A stretch of 53,870 bases of DNA from Gemmatimonadota bacterium (GCA_016871915.1 VHBP01000009.1:1-53870), one strand, 5' to 3'. Counted from the stretch's first letter, positions 16,784-25,276 are shown. Numbers and translations: made by a program. The notes: generated by a model not told the origin, from the sequence alone.

Positions 16784-17794
16784 ATGCGCATCGGCTGGCG
16801 CGGTCTCCTCGGCATCGCCCTGAGTGGCCTCCTCCTCTGGCTCACCCTCCGCGATGTGGACCTCGCCGAGGTCGTCACCATCCTGCGCACCTCCCGCCTC
16901 GGGCTCTGGCTCGCCTGCACGGTCGTGGCGACCGCGATCTTCCCCCTACGTGCACGCCGTTGGCAGGCGATCCTCGCGCCGATCGCCCCGCGCGTCCCCG
17001 TCACGCCGCTCTGGCATGCGACGGCGATCGGAATGATGGTCAACAACGTCGTCCCCGCCCGCGCCGGCGAGATGGCGCGCGCCTTCGCGATCAGCCGCGC
17101 CCGCCCCGAGATCCCCTTCGCCGCCGCGCTCGGTTCCCTGGTCATCGATCGCCTCTTCGACGGGACGGTGGTCCTCGGACTGTTGCTCCTCGCGACCCTC
17201 GATCCCCGTTTCCCGGCGGATGCGACGATCCTCGGGTGGACGGCGGGGCGCATCGCCCTCGGAGCCGGCGCCATCCTCGCCGTCGTCCTCTCGGGAGTCG
17301 TCGTCCTCCTTGCCGCGCCAGACCTCGTCGCCCGCCTCGTCAGCGGCACGATCGGCCGACTCTCCCCGCGCCTCGGCGAGCGACTCCATCACCTCGTCAC
17401 CACCTTCGCCGCCGGCGTGGCCGTCCTCCGCTCCCCCGCGCTCGTCACCGAGGTGCTCTGGTGGACCCTGCTCCACTGGCTCACCAACGCCGCCGCCTTC
17501 TGGCTCGGCTTCCTCGCCATCGGGGTCCATGCGCCATTCAGCGCCAGTCTCTTCCTGCAAGGGATCATCGCCATCGGGGTGGCGATCCCCTCCTCGCCGG
17601 GGTTCTTCGGCTTCTTCGAGGCCGCGGGGAAGGCCGGGCTCGGGCTGTACGGCGTGCCGAGTGACCTCGCGGTGAGCTGGGCGATCGGATTTCATCTCCT
17701 CTCGTTCGTCCCCATCACGGTGATCGGCGCCTGGTATTTCGTGCGCCAGCACCTGCATTTCCGCGACATGACCGCCGCCGGAGACGCCTCATGA
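16784..17794 (+). CDS. UPF0104 / lysylphosphatidylglycerol synthase-type membrane protein
   Basis: The 336-residue protein has seven or eight hydrophobic segments and matches the LPG synthase transmembrane family: an N-terminal GLLLWLTLRDVDL, LRARRWQAILAP, the central NNVVPARAGEMARA near residue 88, and the C-terminal GIIAIGVAIPSSPGFFGFFE. Members of this family flip or transfer lipid head groups, or are of unknown role. No GNAT-like aminoacyl-transferase domain is attached, so lysinylation of lipids is not implied. The ATG follows the small ORF by 4 bases and the stop overlaps ispE (ATGA). Confidence 0.86.
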   Translation: MRIGWRGLLGIALSGLLLWLTLRDVDLAEVVTILRTSRLGLWLACTVVATAIFPLRARRWQAILAPIAPRVPVTPLWHATAIGMMVNNVVPARAGEMARAFAISRARPEIPFAAALGSLVIDRLFDGTVVLGLLLLATLDPRFPADATILGWTAGRIALGAGAILAVVLSGVVVLLAAPDLVARLVSGTIGRLSPRLGERLHHLVTTFAAGVAVLRSPALVTEVLWWTLLHWLTNAAAFWLGFLAIGVHAPFSASLFLQGIIAIGVAIPSSPGFFGFFEAAGKAGLGLYGVPSDLAVSWAIGFHLLSFVPITVIGAWYFVRQHLHFRDMTAAGDAS

Positions 17795-18675
17795 CCACCG
17801 GGACCGCCGCGCGCGTCGAAGCGCAGGCGAAGATCAACCTCTCGCTCCGCATCCTGGCGCAGGAGAAGTCGGGGTATCACCAGCTGGAGACCCTCTTCGC
17901 CCGCATCGATCTCGCCGACACGGTCGAGGTCGCGCTGGACACAAGTCGACAGGAGCTCGTGGTCGAGGGCGCTGAGGTCGGACCGGCGGAGCAGAACCTC
18001 GCCTTTCGAGCCGCCGTCGCGTTCCTCGACGCGACCGAGTGGGCGACGGGATTCCGGATCCGCATCGTGAAGCGCATCCCCGCAGGCGGCGGGCTCGGGG
18101 GCGGAAGCGCCGACGCCGGTGCCGTCCTGCGCATCCTTAACCATCTGGCCCCACACCCGCTCTCCGCGGCTGCGCTCCCCACTGTCGCCGTGCGGCTCGG
18201 CGCCGATGTTCCCTTTCTCGCGGCCGAGGCCCCGATGGCCCTCGCTTGGGGACGAGGGGAACGGATGCTCACGCTCCCCCCTCTCACACCGAGGGCACTT
18301 CTGCTGGTCGTCCCACCCTTCGGGGTGAACACCGGCGCGGCGTTCGGGTGGGTGGCAGCGCAGCGCGCGGGGGAGCCGATCAGCGCACCCGCCCCGCTGG
18401 CGACCGATGACCTTGCGCGCTGGGACCGCGTGGCCACCCTCGCGGCGAACGATTTCGAGGCGGTGGTGGTGGGACACCACCCGGCGATCGGGAGCTGCCT
18501 AGACTCCCTGCGATCTGCCGGGGCGATGATCGCTCGCCTCAGCGGGTCAGGGTCGACGGTGTTCGGGGTGTTCGATGGGAACGCCCCATCCGCCCTCGGG
18601 GGACTCCCCGACGGGACGCGGATCATCCCCTCCGGCTTCGCGACGCGGGTGGCCCCGGTACAGCGACTCGGCTAG
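17791..18675 (+). CDS. ispE: 4-diphosphocytidyl-2-C-methyl-D-erythritol kinase
   Basis: IspE phosphorylates CDP-methylerythritol in the non-mevalonate isoprenoid pathway. The 294-residue GHMP kinase has the N-terminal AQAKINLSLRI, the ATP loop PAGGGLGGGSADAG near residue 97, and the C-terminal RLSGSGSTVFGVFD. The ATG overlaps the preceding stop as ATGA. A TAGCTT box that includes its stop codon lies just before tRNA-Gln. Confidence 0.95.
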   Translation: MTTGTAARVEAQAKINLSLRILAQEKSGYHQLETLFARIDLADTVEVALDTSRQELVVEGAEVGPAEQNLAFRAAVAFLDATEWATGFRIRIVKRIPAGGGLGGGSADAGAVLRILNHLAPHPLSAAALPTVAVRLGADVPFLAAEAPMALAWGRGERMLTLPPLTPRALLLVVPPFGVNTGAAFGWVAAQRAGEPISAPAPLATDDLARWDRVATLAANDFEAVVVGHHPAIGSCLDSLRSAGAMIARLSGSGSTVFGVFDGNAPSALGGLPDGTRIIPSGFATRVAPVQRLG

Positions 18676-18693
18676 CTTCCCATCGGTCCCTGC

Positions 18694-18764
18694 TGCCCCT
18701 TCGTCCAATGGCAGGACATCGCACTTTGGATGCGAGAATGGTGGTTCGAATCCACCAGGGGCAA
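18694..18764 (+). tRNA. tRNA-Gln (anticodon TTG)
   Basis: The acceptor TGCCCCT (18694-18700) pairs with AGGGGCA (18757-18763), with A18764 as discriminator. The anticodon stem TCGCA/TGCGA encloses CTTTGGA, giving anticodon TTG at 18726-18728. The T-arm contains GGTTCGAATCC. A TAGCTT element 15 bases upstream may be its -10. Confidence 0.95.
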
Positions 18765-18904
18765 CTCGGGGCGCCATCGACACTTGCGCCCCCTTCCCCC
18801 CTGTCGCACCGGCCCCGGTTCTCCTAGCTTTCGAGGCTGTCGTTGGACGGGGTCGTCCGCCTCTGGGCGGTCCCGCACCGCCCCACTTCGCTCGGACCTC
18901 GCGC

Positions 18905-19858
18905 ATGGACGGTCTCTCGGTCCCCCTGACAGGCTTCCGCGTCCTCACCGGCACGGCCAATCGGCCCCTCGCCGAGGGGATCGCCAAGTCGTTGGGCACC
19001 GAGCTCTGCCGCACCAATGTCACGCGGTTCGCCGATGGGGAGGTCTTCGTCCGGCTCGATGAGAACGTCCGCGGCGCGGATGTCTTCATCGTCCAGCCGA
19101 CGAACCCGCCGGCCGAGAACATCATGGAGCTCCTGCTCTTGGTGGATGCGGCGCGACGGGCCTCGGCGGCGCGCATCACCGTGGTGCTCCCGTACTACGG
19201 CTATGCGCGGCAGGACCGCAAGGATCAGCCGCGCGTCGCGATCGGCGCGAAGCTGATGGCGAACATGATCATGCGCGCCGGCGCGGACCGGGTGCTGGGG
19301 CTCGACTTCCACCAGCATCAGCTGCAGGGGTTCTTCGACATCCCCGTCGATCACCTTTACGCGGCGCCGGTCTTCACGGCGCACTACCGGAAGAAGAACC
19401 TGGTCGACCCGGTCGTGGTCGCCCCGGATGTCGGCTCGGCGAAGATGGCGCGTGGGTTCGCGAAGCGGTTGAACGCCTCGCTCGCCATCATCGACAAGCG
19501 GCGTCCGGCGGCGAATGTGTCTGAGGTCGTGAACGTGGTCGGTGAGGTGGAGGGCAAGGACTGTCTCCTCGCCGACGACATGATCGACACGGCGGGGACG
19601 GTGAGCGAGGCGGCGCGGGCGCTCAAGAAGCTCGGCGCGCGCGACATCTACGTCTGCGCGACGCATGGCTTGCTGAGTGGTCCCGCGGTGCAGCGTCTCT
19701 CGGAAGCGCCGATCACCGAGGTCGCGATCACCGATTCGGTGGCGTTGCCGCCGGAGAAGCACTTCTCGACGCTGACGGTGCTCTCGGTCGGTGAGTTGTT
19801 GGCGAAGGCGATCCGCTTCACGCATGCGGATCAGTCGGTCTCTTCACTCTTCGAGTGA
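18905..19858 (+). CDS. prs: Ribose-phosphate pyrophosphokinase
   Basis: Prs makes PRPP from ribose 5-phosphate and ATP for nucleotide, histidine and tryptophan synthesis. The 317-residue protein shows class I motifs: FADGEVFVRLDENVRG, the LDFHQHQLQGFF loop, VVAPDVGSAKMARGFAKRL, and the PRPP loop LLADDMIDTAGTV near residue 220. The chosen ATG gives a normal length; the open frame runs upstream through tRNA-Gln and ispE and cannot be coding there. A possible TAGCTT -10 is at 18825-18830. A long hairpin of heptamer repeats starts 8 bases after the stop. Confidence 0.96.
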   Translation: MDGLSVPLTGFRVLTGTANRPLAEGIAKSLGTELCRTNVTRFADGEVFVRLDENVRGADVFIVQPTNPPAENIMELLLLVDAARRASAARITVVLPYYGYARQDRKDQPRVAIGAKLMANMIMRAGADRVLGLDFHQHQLQGFFDIPVDHLYAAPVFTAHYRKKNLVDPVVVAPDVGSAKMARGFAKRLNASLAIIDKRRPAANVSEVVNVVGEVEGKDCLLADDMIDTAGTVSEAARALKKLGARDIYVCATHGLLSGPAVQRLSEAPITEVAITDSVALPPEKHFSTLTVLSVGELLAKAIRFTHADQSVSSLFE

Positions 19859-19861
19859 AAC

Positions 19862-19923
19862 GGAAGGCTGGAAGCTGAAGGCGGAAAGCTTTGAGCTTTT
19901 CGCCTCCAGCCTTCAGCTGGCAG
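19862..19923. repeat. Heptamer-built hairpin repeat, copy R1 (after prs)
   Basis: Bases 19867-19917 fold into one long imperfect hairpin. The inner 11 bp pair 19880-19890 with 19894-19904 around a TTG loop. The stem continues outward with two single mismatches down to 19867/19917. The 5' arm is made of GAAGGCT, GGAAGCT, GAAGGCG and GAAAGCT units. It could terminate prs transcription, helped by AGCTTTT, and is the same family as the repeats at 23364, 23905 and 25058. Confidence 0.8.
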
Positions 19924-20024
19924 TTTCGCAGGTGTAGGATCTTTCCCATCCAGTTGGCGCGCCGCCGGGCCGGAGATACCGGGCACCCACGTCGCGCGCC
20001 ACAGTGCAGCAGAGGTCACGTTCC

Positions 20025-20675
20025 ATGGCAACCGTTCCCTTCTCCGCCACCACCCGTGGCACCACCGGTAAGGGCGTCGCGCGCAAGCTCCGCGCCACCG
20101 GGCAGGTCCCCGCGGTCATCTACGGGCATGCGCGGCAGCCCCAGCCCCTCGCGCTGGATCACCACGCGCTCACGCTCTTCCTCGAGAAGCACCCGTACCA
20201 GAGCACGGTCATCGCGCTCAACGTCGACGGCACCTCGAGCAACACGCTCATCCGCGAGGTGCAGCGTCACCCGTACAAGAAGCAGATCCTGCACGTCGAC
20301 TTCCAGGAGCTCGTGGCCGGTGAGAAGGTCACCGTCCCGGTGCCGCTCCACTTCGTCGGCACCCCGGAGGGCGTCCGCCACGGCGGCGGCATGCTCGACC
20401 AGGTCCTGCACGAGCTCGAGCTCGATTGCGATCCGACGAACATCCCGGGCCACATCAATGTCGATGTGACCGCGCTGACCATCGGCCACTCGATCCATGC
20501 GGGCGAGATCGCCCTGCCGGCTGGCGTCACGCTCGTCTCGAACCCCGATGCGACGGTCTGCGTCTGCGCGGCGCCGCGCGTCGAGGCCGAGGCGGCCCCG
20601 GCTGAGGGCGCGTCGGCGTCGGAGCCGGAGCTCATCCGCAAGCCGAAGGCCGAGGACGAGGCCGAGGCCAAGTAA
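20025..20675 (+). CDS. rplY: 50S ribosomal protein L25, CTC/TL5 form
   Basis: L25 binds 5S rRNA. This is the long two-domain version of 216 residues: an N-terminal L25 domain (TRGTTGKGVARKLRATGQVPAVIYG; quoted here only in part as VARKLRATGQVPAV) and a C-terminal TL5/CTC beta domain, then an acidic Ala/Glu-rich tail. The ATG at 20025 gives the usual start sequence; an ATG 7 codons upstream lacks support. A TAGGAT at 19935-19940 is a possible -10. The gene is followed 33 bases later by pth, a common pairing. Confidence 0.94.
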   Translation: MATVPFSATTRGTTGKGVARKLRATGQVPAVIYGHARQPQPLALDHHALTLFLEKHPYQSTVIALNVDGTSSNTLIREVQRHPYKKQILHVDFQELVAGEKVTVPVPLHFVGTPEGVRHGGGMLDQVLHELELDCDPTNIPGHINVDVTALTIGHSIHAGEIALPAGVTLVSNPDATVCVCAAPRVEAEAAPAEGASASEPELIRKPKAEDEAEAK

Positions 20676-20708
20676 CCCCTCCGTCATCCGGGACCACCGA
20701 GTCCGTCG

Positions 20709-21281
20709 ATGAAGGTGATCCTCGGGCTCGGGAACCCCGGCACGGAGTACGCGGAGACGCGGCACAACGTCGGATGGTGGGTTCTCGACCACCTGGCGGA
20801 GGTCTGGCGGTGCGACGGATGGCGCAAGGATGGCGAGGCGCTGACCAGCACGGGGAGCATCGGCACCGCCAAGGTGCGCCTCGTCAAACCGCAGACCTTC
20901 ATGAACCTCTCTGGTCGGGTGTTGACCCCCTGGCTCCGGCGCCCCTTCTGGGCCGCGGCCACCGACCTGCTGGTGATCTCCGATGAGGTGCAGTTACCGG
21001 TGGGGACCTTCCGATTTGGCGCGAAGGGCTCCGCAGGTGGTCACAACGGGCTCAAGAGCATCGAGCAGGCGCTCACGAGTCAGGAGTACCCCCGACTCCG
21101 CATCGGCGTCGGGCCGAACGATCCGCAGCGCCGCATCGGCGATCTCGCCGACTATGTGCTCGGACGGTTCGGGAAGGACGAGGGCGCCGAGGTCCGCGCG
21201 CTCTTGCCGACGTTGGAGGAGGGGCTTCGGGTCTGGACGACCGAGGGGATCCTCTCCGTCATGAATCGCTTCAATCGCTAG
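20709..21281 (+). CDS. pth: Peptidyl-tRNA hydrolase
   Basis: Pth frees tRNA from peptidyl-tRNA that has dropped off ribosomes. The 190-residue protein has [20 protein letters not shown] with the catalytic His in TRHNVG, the [10 protein letters not shown] block, and [13 protein letters not shown]. The N-terminal Asn and the Asp in ISDEVQLP are in place. It is in an operon with rplY upstream and hppA 25 bases downstream. Confidence 0.96.
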   Translation: MKVILGLGNPGTEYAETRHNVGWWVLDHLAEVWRCDGWRKDGEALTSTGSIGTAKVRLVKPQTFMNLSGRVLTPWLRRPFWAAATDLLVISDEVQLPVGTFRFGAKGSAGGHNGLKSIEQALTSQEYPRLRIGVGPNDPQRRIGDLADYVLGRFGKDEGAEVRALLPTLEEGLRVWTTEGILSVMNRFNR

Positions 21282-21306
21282 GTCCTCACCTCTCACCCCA
21301 CCCCCC

Positions 21307-23358
21307 ATGCTCGAGAACGTGCCGCTCTATGCCCTCGGGATCGGGCTCGCTGGCCTCGTCGCCTGCGTGCTCACCTATCTGGGCATCGTCCGCAACTCCG
21401 CTGGCTCGCAGGCCATGCAGGAGCTCGCCGGGCAGATCCAGGAAGGCGCGATGGCCTTCCTCAAGCGCGAGTACACCGTGCTCGTCCCCTTCCTCTTCGT
21501 CGTCGCGGCGCTGCTCGCGTATGCGTTGAACCTCGAGACGGCGATCGCCTACGTCTTCGGTGGGCTCTGCTCGATCGCCGCCGGCTGGGCAGGGATGACC
21601 TCCGCGACGCGCGCGAACGTGCGCACCTCTGAGGCGGCGCGCACGAGTGGGCAGGCCGCGGCCCTTCGGATCGCTTTCGGTGGCGGCGCGGTGATGGGGC
21701 TCGCGGTGGCCGCCCTCGGCCTCCTCGGCGTCACCGCGGTCTTCGTCTGGCAGAAGACGCTCCTCGGCGGCACGAGCTACAAGCTCTTCGGCGAGATCAT
21801 CTCCGGCTTCGCGATGGGTGCGAGCTCGATCGCCCTCTTCGCCCGCGTCGGTGGCGGCATCTACACCAAGGCCGCGGACGTCGGCGCCGACCTCGTCGGC
21901 AAGGTCGAGGCGGGGATCCCCGAGGATGACCCGCGCAATCCGGCCACCATCGCCGACAACGTCGGCGACAACGTGGGTGACGTCGCCGGCCTCGGCGCCG
22001 ACATCTTCGAGTCGTACGTGGGCGGCATCATCGCGACGATCGCCCTCGCGGCGACCTCGACCCTGATCACCGATGCCGATCGCACCGCCGCGATCCTCCT
22101 CCCGATCGCCTACACCACCGCGGGGCTCGCCGCCTCGCTCATCGGGATCTTCCTCATGCGGATCCTCGCGAAGGGGAATCCGGCGAATGCGCTGCGCGCC
22201 GTGACCTTCATCGCGGCCGGCCTCTTCCTCGTCTTCGCGTACTGGATGACGACGCAGATCCCGCTCAACATGGTCGACACCGAGACGGGGCGTGTGCTCC
22301 CGGCGCTCGGCCCCTGGTTCGCCGTCGTCGCGGGGACCGTGGCCGGCGTCGCCATCGGCCTAGTGACCGAGTATTACACCGCCTCGGGCCCGGTCCTCCG
22401 GATCGCCGAGTCGTCGAAGACCGGCCCGGCCACCAACATCATCGCCGGCCTCGCCGTCGGGATGGAGTCGACGGTCGTTCCGGTGCTGCTGATCTGTGGT
22501 GCGATGTTCGTCGCCGTCTGGGCGGCCGGTCTCTACGGCGTCGCGATCGCCTCGGTCGGCATGCTCGCGACCGTCGGCGTCACGATGTCGGTCGACGCGT
22601 ATGGCCCGATCGCCGACAACGCCGGTGGGATCACCGAGATGAGCCACCTCGGTCCTGAGGTCCGCAAGATCACCGATGGCCTCGATGCCCTCGGCAACAC
22701 CACCGCTGCGATCGGGAAGGGCTTCGCCATCGGGTCGGCGGCGCTCACCGCGCTCGCCCTCTTCTCGGCGTACGCCTCGGCCGTGAACCTCACCACGCTC
22801 AACCTGATCGACCCGATGGTCGTCATCGGGCTCTTCATCGGTGGCGTGATGCCCTTCTTCGTCGGCGCGCAGACCATGACCGCCGTCGGTCGGGCCGCGC
22901 AGGGGATGGTCGAGGAGGTCCGTCGCCAGTTCCGTGAGATCCCCGGTCTCCTCGAGGGGAAGCCGGGCGTGAAGCCCGATTCGGCCCGCTGCGTCGACAT
23001 CTCCACCGGGGCCGCGCTCCGTGAGATGATCGTCCCTGGCGTCGCCTCGGTGCTCCTCCCCGTGCTCGTCGGCAAGTTCCTCGGCGTGAAGGCGCTCGGC
23101 GGCCTCCTCGCCGGCGCCACCGTGACGGGCGTGATGATGGCGCTCTTCATGGCCAACGCCGGTGGCGCGTGGGACAACGCCAAGAAGGCGATCGAGGGCG
23201 GGATCATGGGCGGCAAGGGCTCCGATCCGCACAAGGCCGCCGTCGTCGGCGACACCGTGGGCGATCCGTTCAAGGACACCTCAGGCCCGGCGATGAACAT
23301 CCTCATCAAGTTGATGAGCGTCGTCAGCCTCGTGCTGGCGCCGTGGTTCCTTAGCTGA
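21307..23358 (+). CDS. hppA: Membrane-bound ion-translocating pyrophosphatase, K+-dependent type
   Basis: The 683-residue, roughly 16-helix protein couples pyrophosphate hydrolysis to ion pumping across the inner membrane. Diagnostic motifs are [11 protein letters not shown], the double DNVGDNVGD acidic site, and near the C-terminus [20 protein letters not shown]. At residue 463 the sequence reads [10 protein letters not shown]: Ala at the position that is Lys in K+-independent enzymes, with Gly three residues on. By established family rules that marks a K+-dependent enzyme. K+-dependent members include both H+ and Na+ pumps, and which ion is pumped here is not settled. A hairpin repeat follows 12 bases after the stop. 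Confidence 0.95.
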   Translation: MLENVPLYALGIGLAGLVACVLTYLGIVRNSAGSQAMQELAGQIQEGAMAFLKREYTVLVPFLFVVAALLAYALNLETAIAYVFGGLCSIAAGWAGMTSATRANVRTSEAARTSGQAAALRIAFGGGAVMGLAVAALGLLGVTAVFVWQKTLLGGTSYKLFGEIISGFAMGASSIALFARVGGGIYTKAADVGADLVGKVEAGIPEDDPRNPATIADNVGDNVGDVAGLGADIFESYVGGIIATIALAATSTLITDADRTAAILLPIAYTTAGLAASLIGIFLMRILAKGNPANALRAVTFIAAGLFLVFAYWMTTQIPLNMVDTETGRVLPALGPWFAVVAGTVAGVAIGLVTEYYTASGPVLRIAESSKTGPATNIIAGLAVGMESTVVPVLLICGAMFVAVWAAGLYGVAIASVGMLATVGVTMSVDAYGPIADNAGGITEMSHLGPEVRKITDGLDALGNTTAAIGKGFAIGSAALTALALFSAYASAVNLTTLNLIDPMVVIGLFIGGVMPFFVGAQTMTAVGRAAQGMVEEVRRQFREIPGLLEGKPGVKPDSARCVDISTGAALREMIVPGVASVLLPVLVGKFLGVKALGGLLAGATVTGVMMALFMANAGGAWDNAKKAIEGGIMGGKGSDPHKAAVVGDTVGDPFKDTSGPAMNILIKLMSVVSLVLAPWFLS

Positions 23359-23363
23359 ATCGA

Positions 23364-23414
23364 GCTGAAGGCTGAAGGCTGAAGGCTGGAAGCTTTCAGC
23401 CTTCAGCCTTGAGC
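23364..23414. repeat. Heptamer-built hairpin repeat, copy R2 (between convergent hppA and four-helix gene)
   Basis: Tandem GCTGAAG units on the 5' side pair with CAGCCTT units on the 3' side. Positions 23375-23388 pair with 23397-23410 over 14 bp without mismatch, then one mismatch and 3 more pairs (23371-23373 with 23412-23414). The hairpin lies in the 58-base gap between two convergent stop codons, so it could end transcription from both sides. Confidence 0.85.
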
Positions 23415-23416
23415 GG

Positions 23417-23824
23417 TCAAAGAGGGGAGGCCAACTGGTCTCCCTTCTTTGCATTCCGGCCCATCCCCTGACGAATCCGGCGGCGTAACAGGACGAGCTT
23501 GGCCTGGACCTCGATCAGCCGCGCCTCGAGTTGGGCGTACTCGGTGACCTCGAGGGCGCCGAGGTCTTTCGCGAGCAGCAGATGGTACATCGCCTCATGA
23601 CTCGACGCGATGGCGATCTCCAGGTACCGATTGAATTGCGCTTGGGATACGTGCCCCGCTCCCTCCGCGATGTTCGCGGGGATGGCGGCGAGGGAGCGTC
23701 GCAGCTGGGATGCGAGACCCGGGTATCTCCTGAACCCGGCACCATCGGTCAGGTGGTAGACGCGCACGGTCAGTTCATGCGCCCGACCCCAGACATTCAA
23801 TCGCCGGAAGGAATACATGCCCAT
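23417..23824 (-). CDS. Four-helix-bundle protein (S23 / 23S rRNA intervening-sequence protein family)
   Basis: The 135-residue protein opens with MYSFRRLNVWGRAHEL-like sequence followed by RSLAAIPANIAEGAG and FNRYLEIAIASSHEAMYHLLLA, the hallmarks of the S23/IVS family of small four-helix bundles. Members were first seen encoded in intervening sequences of 23S rRNA genes and are related to the Avd accessory protein of diversity-generating retroelements; their biochemical role is unclear. Here the gene is away from any rRNA. The first ATG has AAAGGG 8 bases upstream. It lies opposite to all neighbours, between repeat copies R2 and R3, which suggests acquisition as a cassette. Confidence 0.88.
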   Translation of the reverse strand: MGMYSFRRLNVWGRAHELTVRVYHLTDGAGFRRYPGLASQLRRSLAAIPANIAEGAGHVSQAQFNRYLEIAIASSHEAMYHLLLAKDLGALEVTEYAQLEARLIEVQAKLVLLRRRIRQGMGRNAKKGDQLASPL

Positions 23825-23904
23825 AGGCTAGGCCCTTTCACCGGCGATACCTCATCGGATTCCCGCACCGATTACCTTCACGACTCCCGCTCTTTGCTGT
23901 GTAC

Positions 23905-23935
23905 TTTCAGCCTTGAGCCTTCAGCTTTCAGCTCT
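23905..23935. repeat. Heptamer repeat, single arm, copy R3 (before ychF)
   Basis: The stretch consists of TTTCAGC, CTTGAGC, CTTCAGC and TTTCAGC units, the same heptamer family as R1, R2 and R4, but no complementary arm follows. It ends 15 bases before the ychF start and lies on the 5' side of the four-helix-bundle gene. Together with R2 it brackets that gene. Confidence 0.75.
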
Positions 23936-23950
23936 CATCATCCCTTCACC

Positions 23951-25051
23951 GTGCTCTCCCTCGGGATTGTTGGTCTCCCCAACGTCGGTAAGTCCTCGCT
24001 CTTCAACGCGCTCACGGCGGCGAAGGCGGAGGCGGCGAATTACCCCTTCTGCACCATCGACCCGAACGTCGGGGTGGTGAATGTCCCCGATCCGCGGCTC
24101 GACCAGCTCGCGGCGATCGTGCACCCGGAGCGCACCGTCCCCGCGGCGGTACAGTTCGTCGACATCGCTGGGCTGGTGAAGGGGGCGAGCACCGGTGAGG
24201 GACGCGGCAACGCCTTCCTCTCGAACATCCGCGAGACCGATGCCATCGTCCATGTGGTCCGCTGCTTCGATGACCCCGACGTGATCCACGTGGACGGCTC
24301 GGTCGATCCGGTCCGCGACCGCGCGACGATCGAGTTCGAGCTCGCGCTGGCCGACCTCACGGTGGTGGAGAAGCGGCTCGACAAGGCGAAGCGCGCGGCG
24401 AAGACGGGAGACAAAGAGGCCGCCGCGGAGGTGAGCTCACTCGAGAAGGCGCAGGCGCCGCTCTCGAACGGGCAGGCCCTCTGGCACGTCACCCTCTCGA
24501 ACGAGGACCGCGATCGCCTCAAGGGGCTGCAGCTCCTCACGCTGAAGCCGATCCTCTACGCCGCGAATGTGACCGACGCCGAGCTCACCGGCACCGAGGG
24601 GGCCTACGTCACCGCCCTCCGCGCCGCGATCGCCGCCGACCATGAGCCGGCCCAGGTGGTCACCTTCTCGGCCAAGATCGAGTCGGAGCTGGCCGAGCTC
24701 CCCCCGGAGGACCGGGCCGACTTCCTGAGCTCGCTCGGGTTGGAGTCGGCGGGGCTCGACCGCCTGATCCGCGGGGGGTATGCCCTCCTCGGCCTCCAGA
24801 CCTACTTCACCGCCGGCGAGAAGGAGGTGCGGGCCTGGACGATCAAGGTCGGGGATACGGCGCCCAAGGCGGCGGGGGTGATTCACACCGACTTCGAGCG
24901 GGGATTCATCAAGGCCGACACCGTCAGCCTCGCCGACTTCGTGGCGAACGGGGGGTGGAAGGGGGTCAAAGAGAAGGGGGTCGTCCGAAGCGAGGGGAAG
25001 GAGTATGTGATGCAGGATGGGGATGTGGTGCTCTTCAAGTTCAATGTCTGA
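23951..25051 (+). CDS. ychF: Redox-regulated ATPase YchF (Obg-family, OLA1-like)
   Basis: The 366-residue protein has the P-loop GLPNVGKSSLFNAL, the YPFCTIDPNVG switch region, FVDIAGLVKGAS, and a C-terminal TGS domain (IKVGDTAPKAAGVIHTDFE). Members bind ATP in preference to GTP and associate with ribosomes. The start is a GTG at 23951, which gives the normal N-terminus LSLGIVGLP. The open frame continues upstream through the repeat region, which is not coding. A TACCTT at 23873-23878 could be the -10. Confidence 0.94.
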   Translation: MLSLGIVGLPNVGKSSLFNALTAAKAEAANYPFCTIDPNVGVVNVPDPRLDQLAAIVHPERTVPAAVQFVDIAGLVKGASTGEGRGNAFLSNIRETDAIVHVVRCFDDPDVIHVDGSVDPVRDRATIEFELALADLTVVEKRLDKAKRAAKTGDKEAAAEVSSLEKAQAPLSNGQALWHVTLSNEDRDRLKGLQLLTLKPILYAANVTDAELTGTEGAYVTALRAAIAADHEPAQVVTFSAKIESELAELPPEDRADFLSSLGLESAGLDRLIRGGYALLGLQTYFTAGEKEVRAWTIKVGDTAPKAAGVIHTDFERGFIKADTVSLADFVANGGWKGVKEKGVVRSEGKEYVMQDGDVVLFKFNV

Positions 25052-25057
25052 GGGGGA

Positions 25058-25122
25058 GCTGAAGGCTGGAGGCTGGAGGCTGAAGGCTTAAAGCTTCCAG
25101 CTTCGAGCCTTGAGCCTTCAGC
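25058..25122. repeat. Heptamer-built hairpin repeat, copy R4 (after ychF, before rpsF)
   Basis: Starting 6 bases after the ychF stop, 25058-25087 pair with 25093-25122 in one long imperfect stem. The outer block 25058-25067 pairs with 25113-25122 over 10 bp without mismatch. Mismatches fall at roughly heptamer intervals. The rpsF promoter -35 starts 7 bases after the hairpin. Confidence 0.8.
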
Positions 25123-25128
25123 CCTCAG

Positions 25129-25157
25129 TTGACTCTCCCTACCTAAGTCCGTACCTT
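25129..25157 (+). promoter_or_regulatory. Promoter of the rpsF operon
   Basis: TTGACT (25129-25134) and TACCTT (25152-25157) are separated by exactly 17 bases. This is the best sigma70-like promoter in the window and defines the TANCTT form of the -10 seen elsewhere. Transcription would start near 25164, leaving a leader of about 110 bases. Confidence 0.7.
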
Positions 25158-25188
25158 TAAAGGCTTTCCACAACGAGCGCGTTTTTCA

Positions 25189-25267
25189 GGGTCGGCCTCT
25201 GCCGGCTCGCGCGCCCAGCCTCCCACCGCGTCGGCAACCCGCGGTGGGCGATCACGACCAAAGGAGG
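25189..25267 (+). promoter_or_regulatory. Structured rpsF leader with strong ribosome-binding site; candidate S6:S18 autoregulatory element
   Basis: CCCACCGCG (25222-25230) pairs perfectly with CGCGGTGGG (25240-25248) over 9 bp. An outer GGTCG near 25190 can pair with CGACC at 25255-25259. AAGGAGG (25261-25267) is 9 bases before the GTG start. An S6:S18-binding motif upstream of rpsF is known in many bacteria; the match to that motif here is untested. Confidence 0.45.
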
Positions 25268-25276
25268 ATTGCCACA

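Noticed and set aside
18575-18904. Upstream extension of prs through the end of ispE and tRNA-Gln
   Set aside because: The frame passes through a tRNA gene and the ispE C-terminus; the normal Prs N-terminus starts at 18905.
23364-23935. R2 and R3 as terminal inverted repeats of an insertion sequence
   Set aside because: No transposase is present, R3 has one arm only, the same family occurs after prs and ychF without any gene, and no target-site duplication is evident.
23531-23950. Upstream extension of ychF through the four-helix-bundle gene and repeat R3
   Set aside because: The P-loop begins only six residues after the GTG at 23951, as in other YchF proteins, and the upstream part is antisense to a recognised gene.
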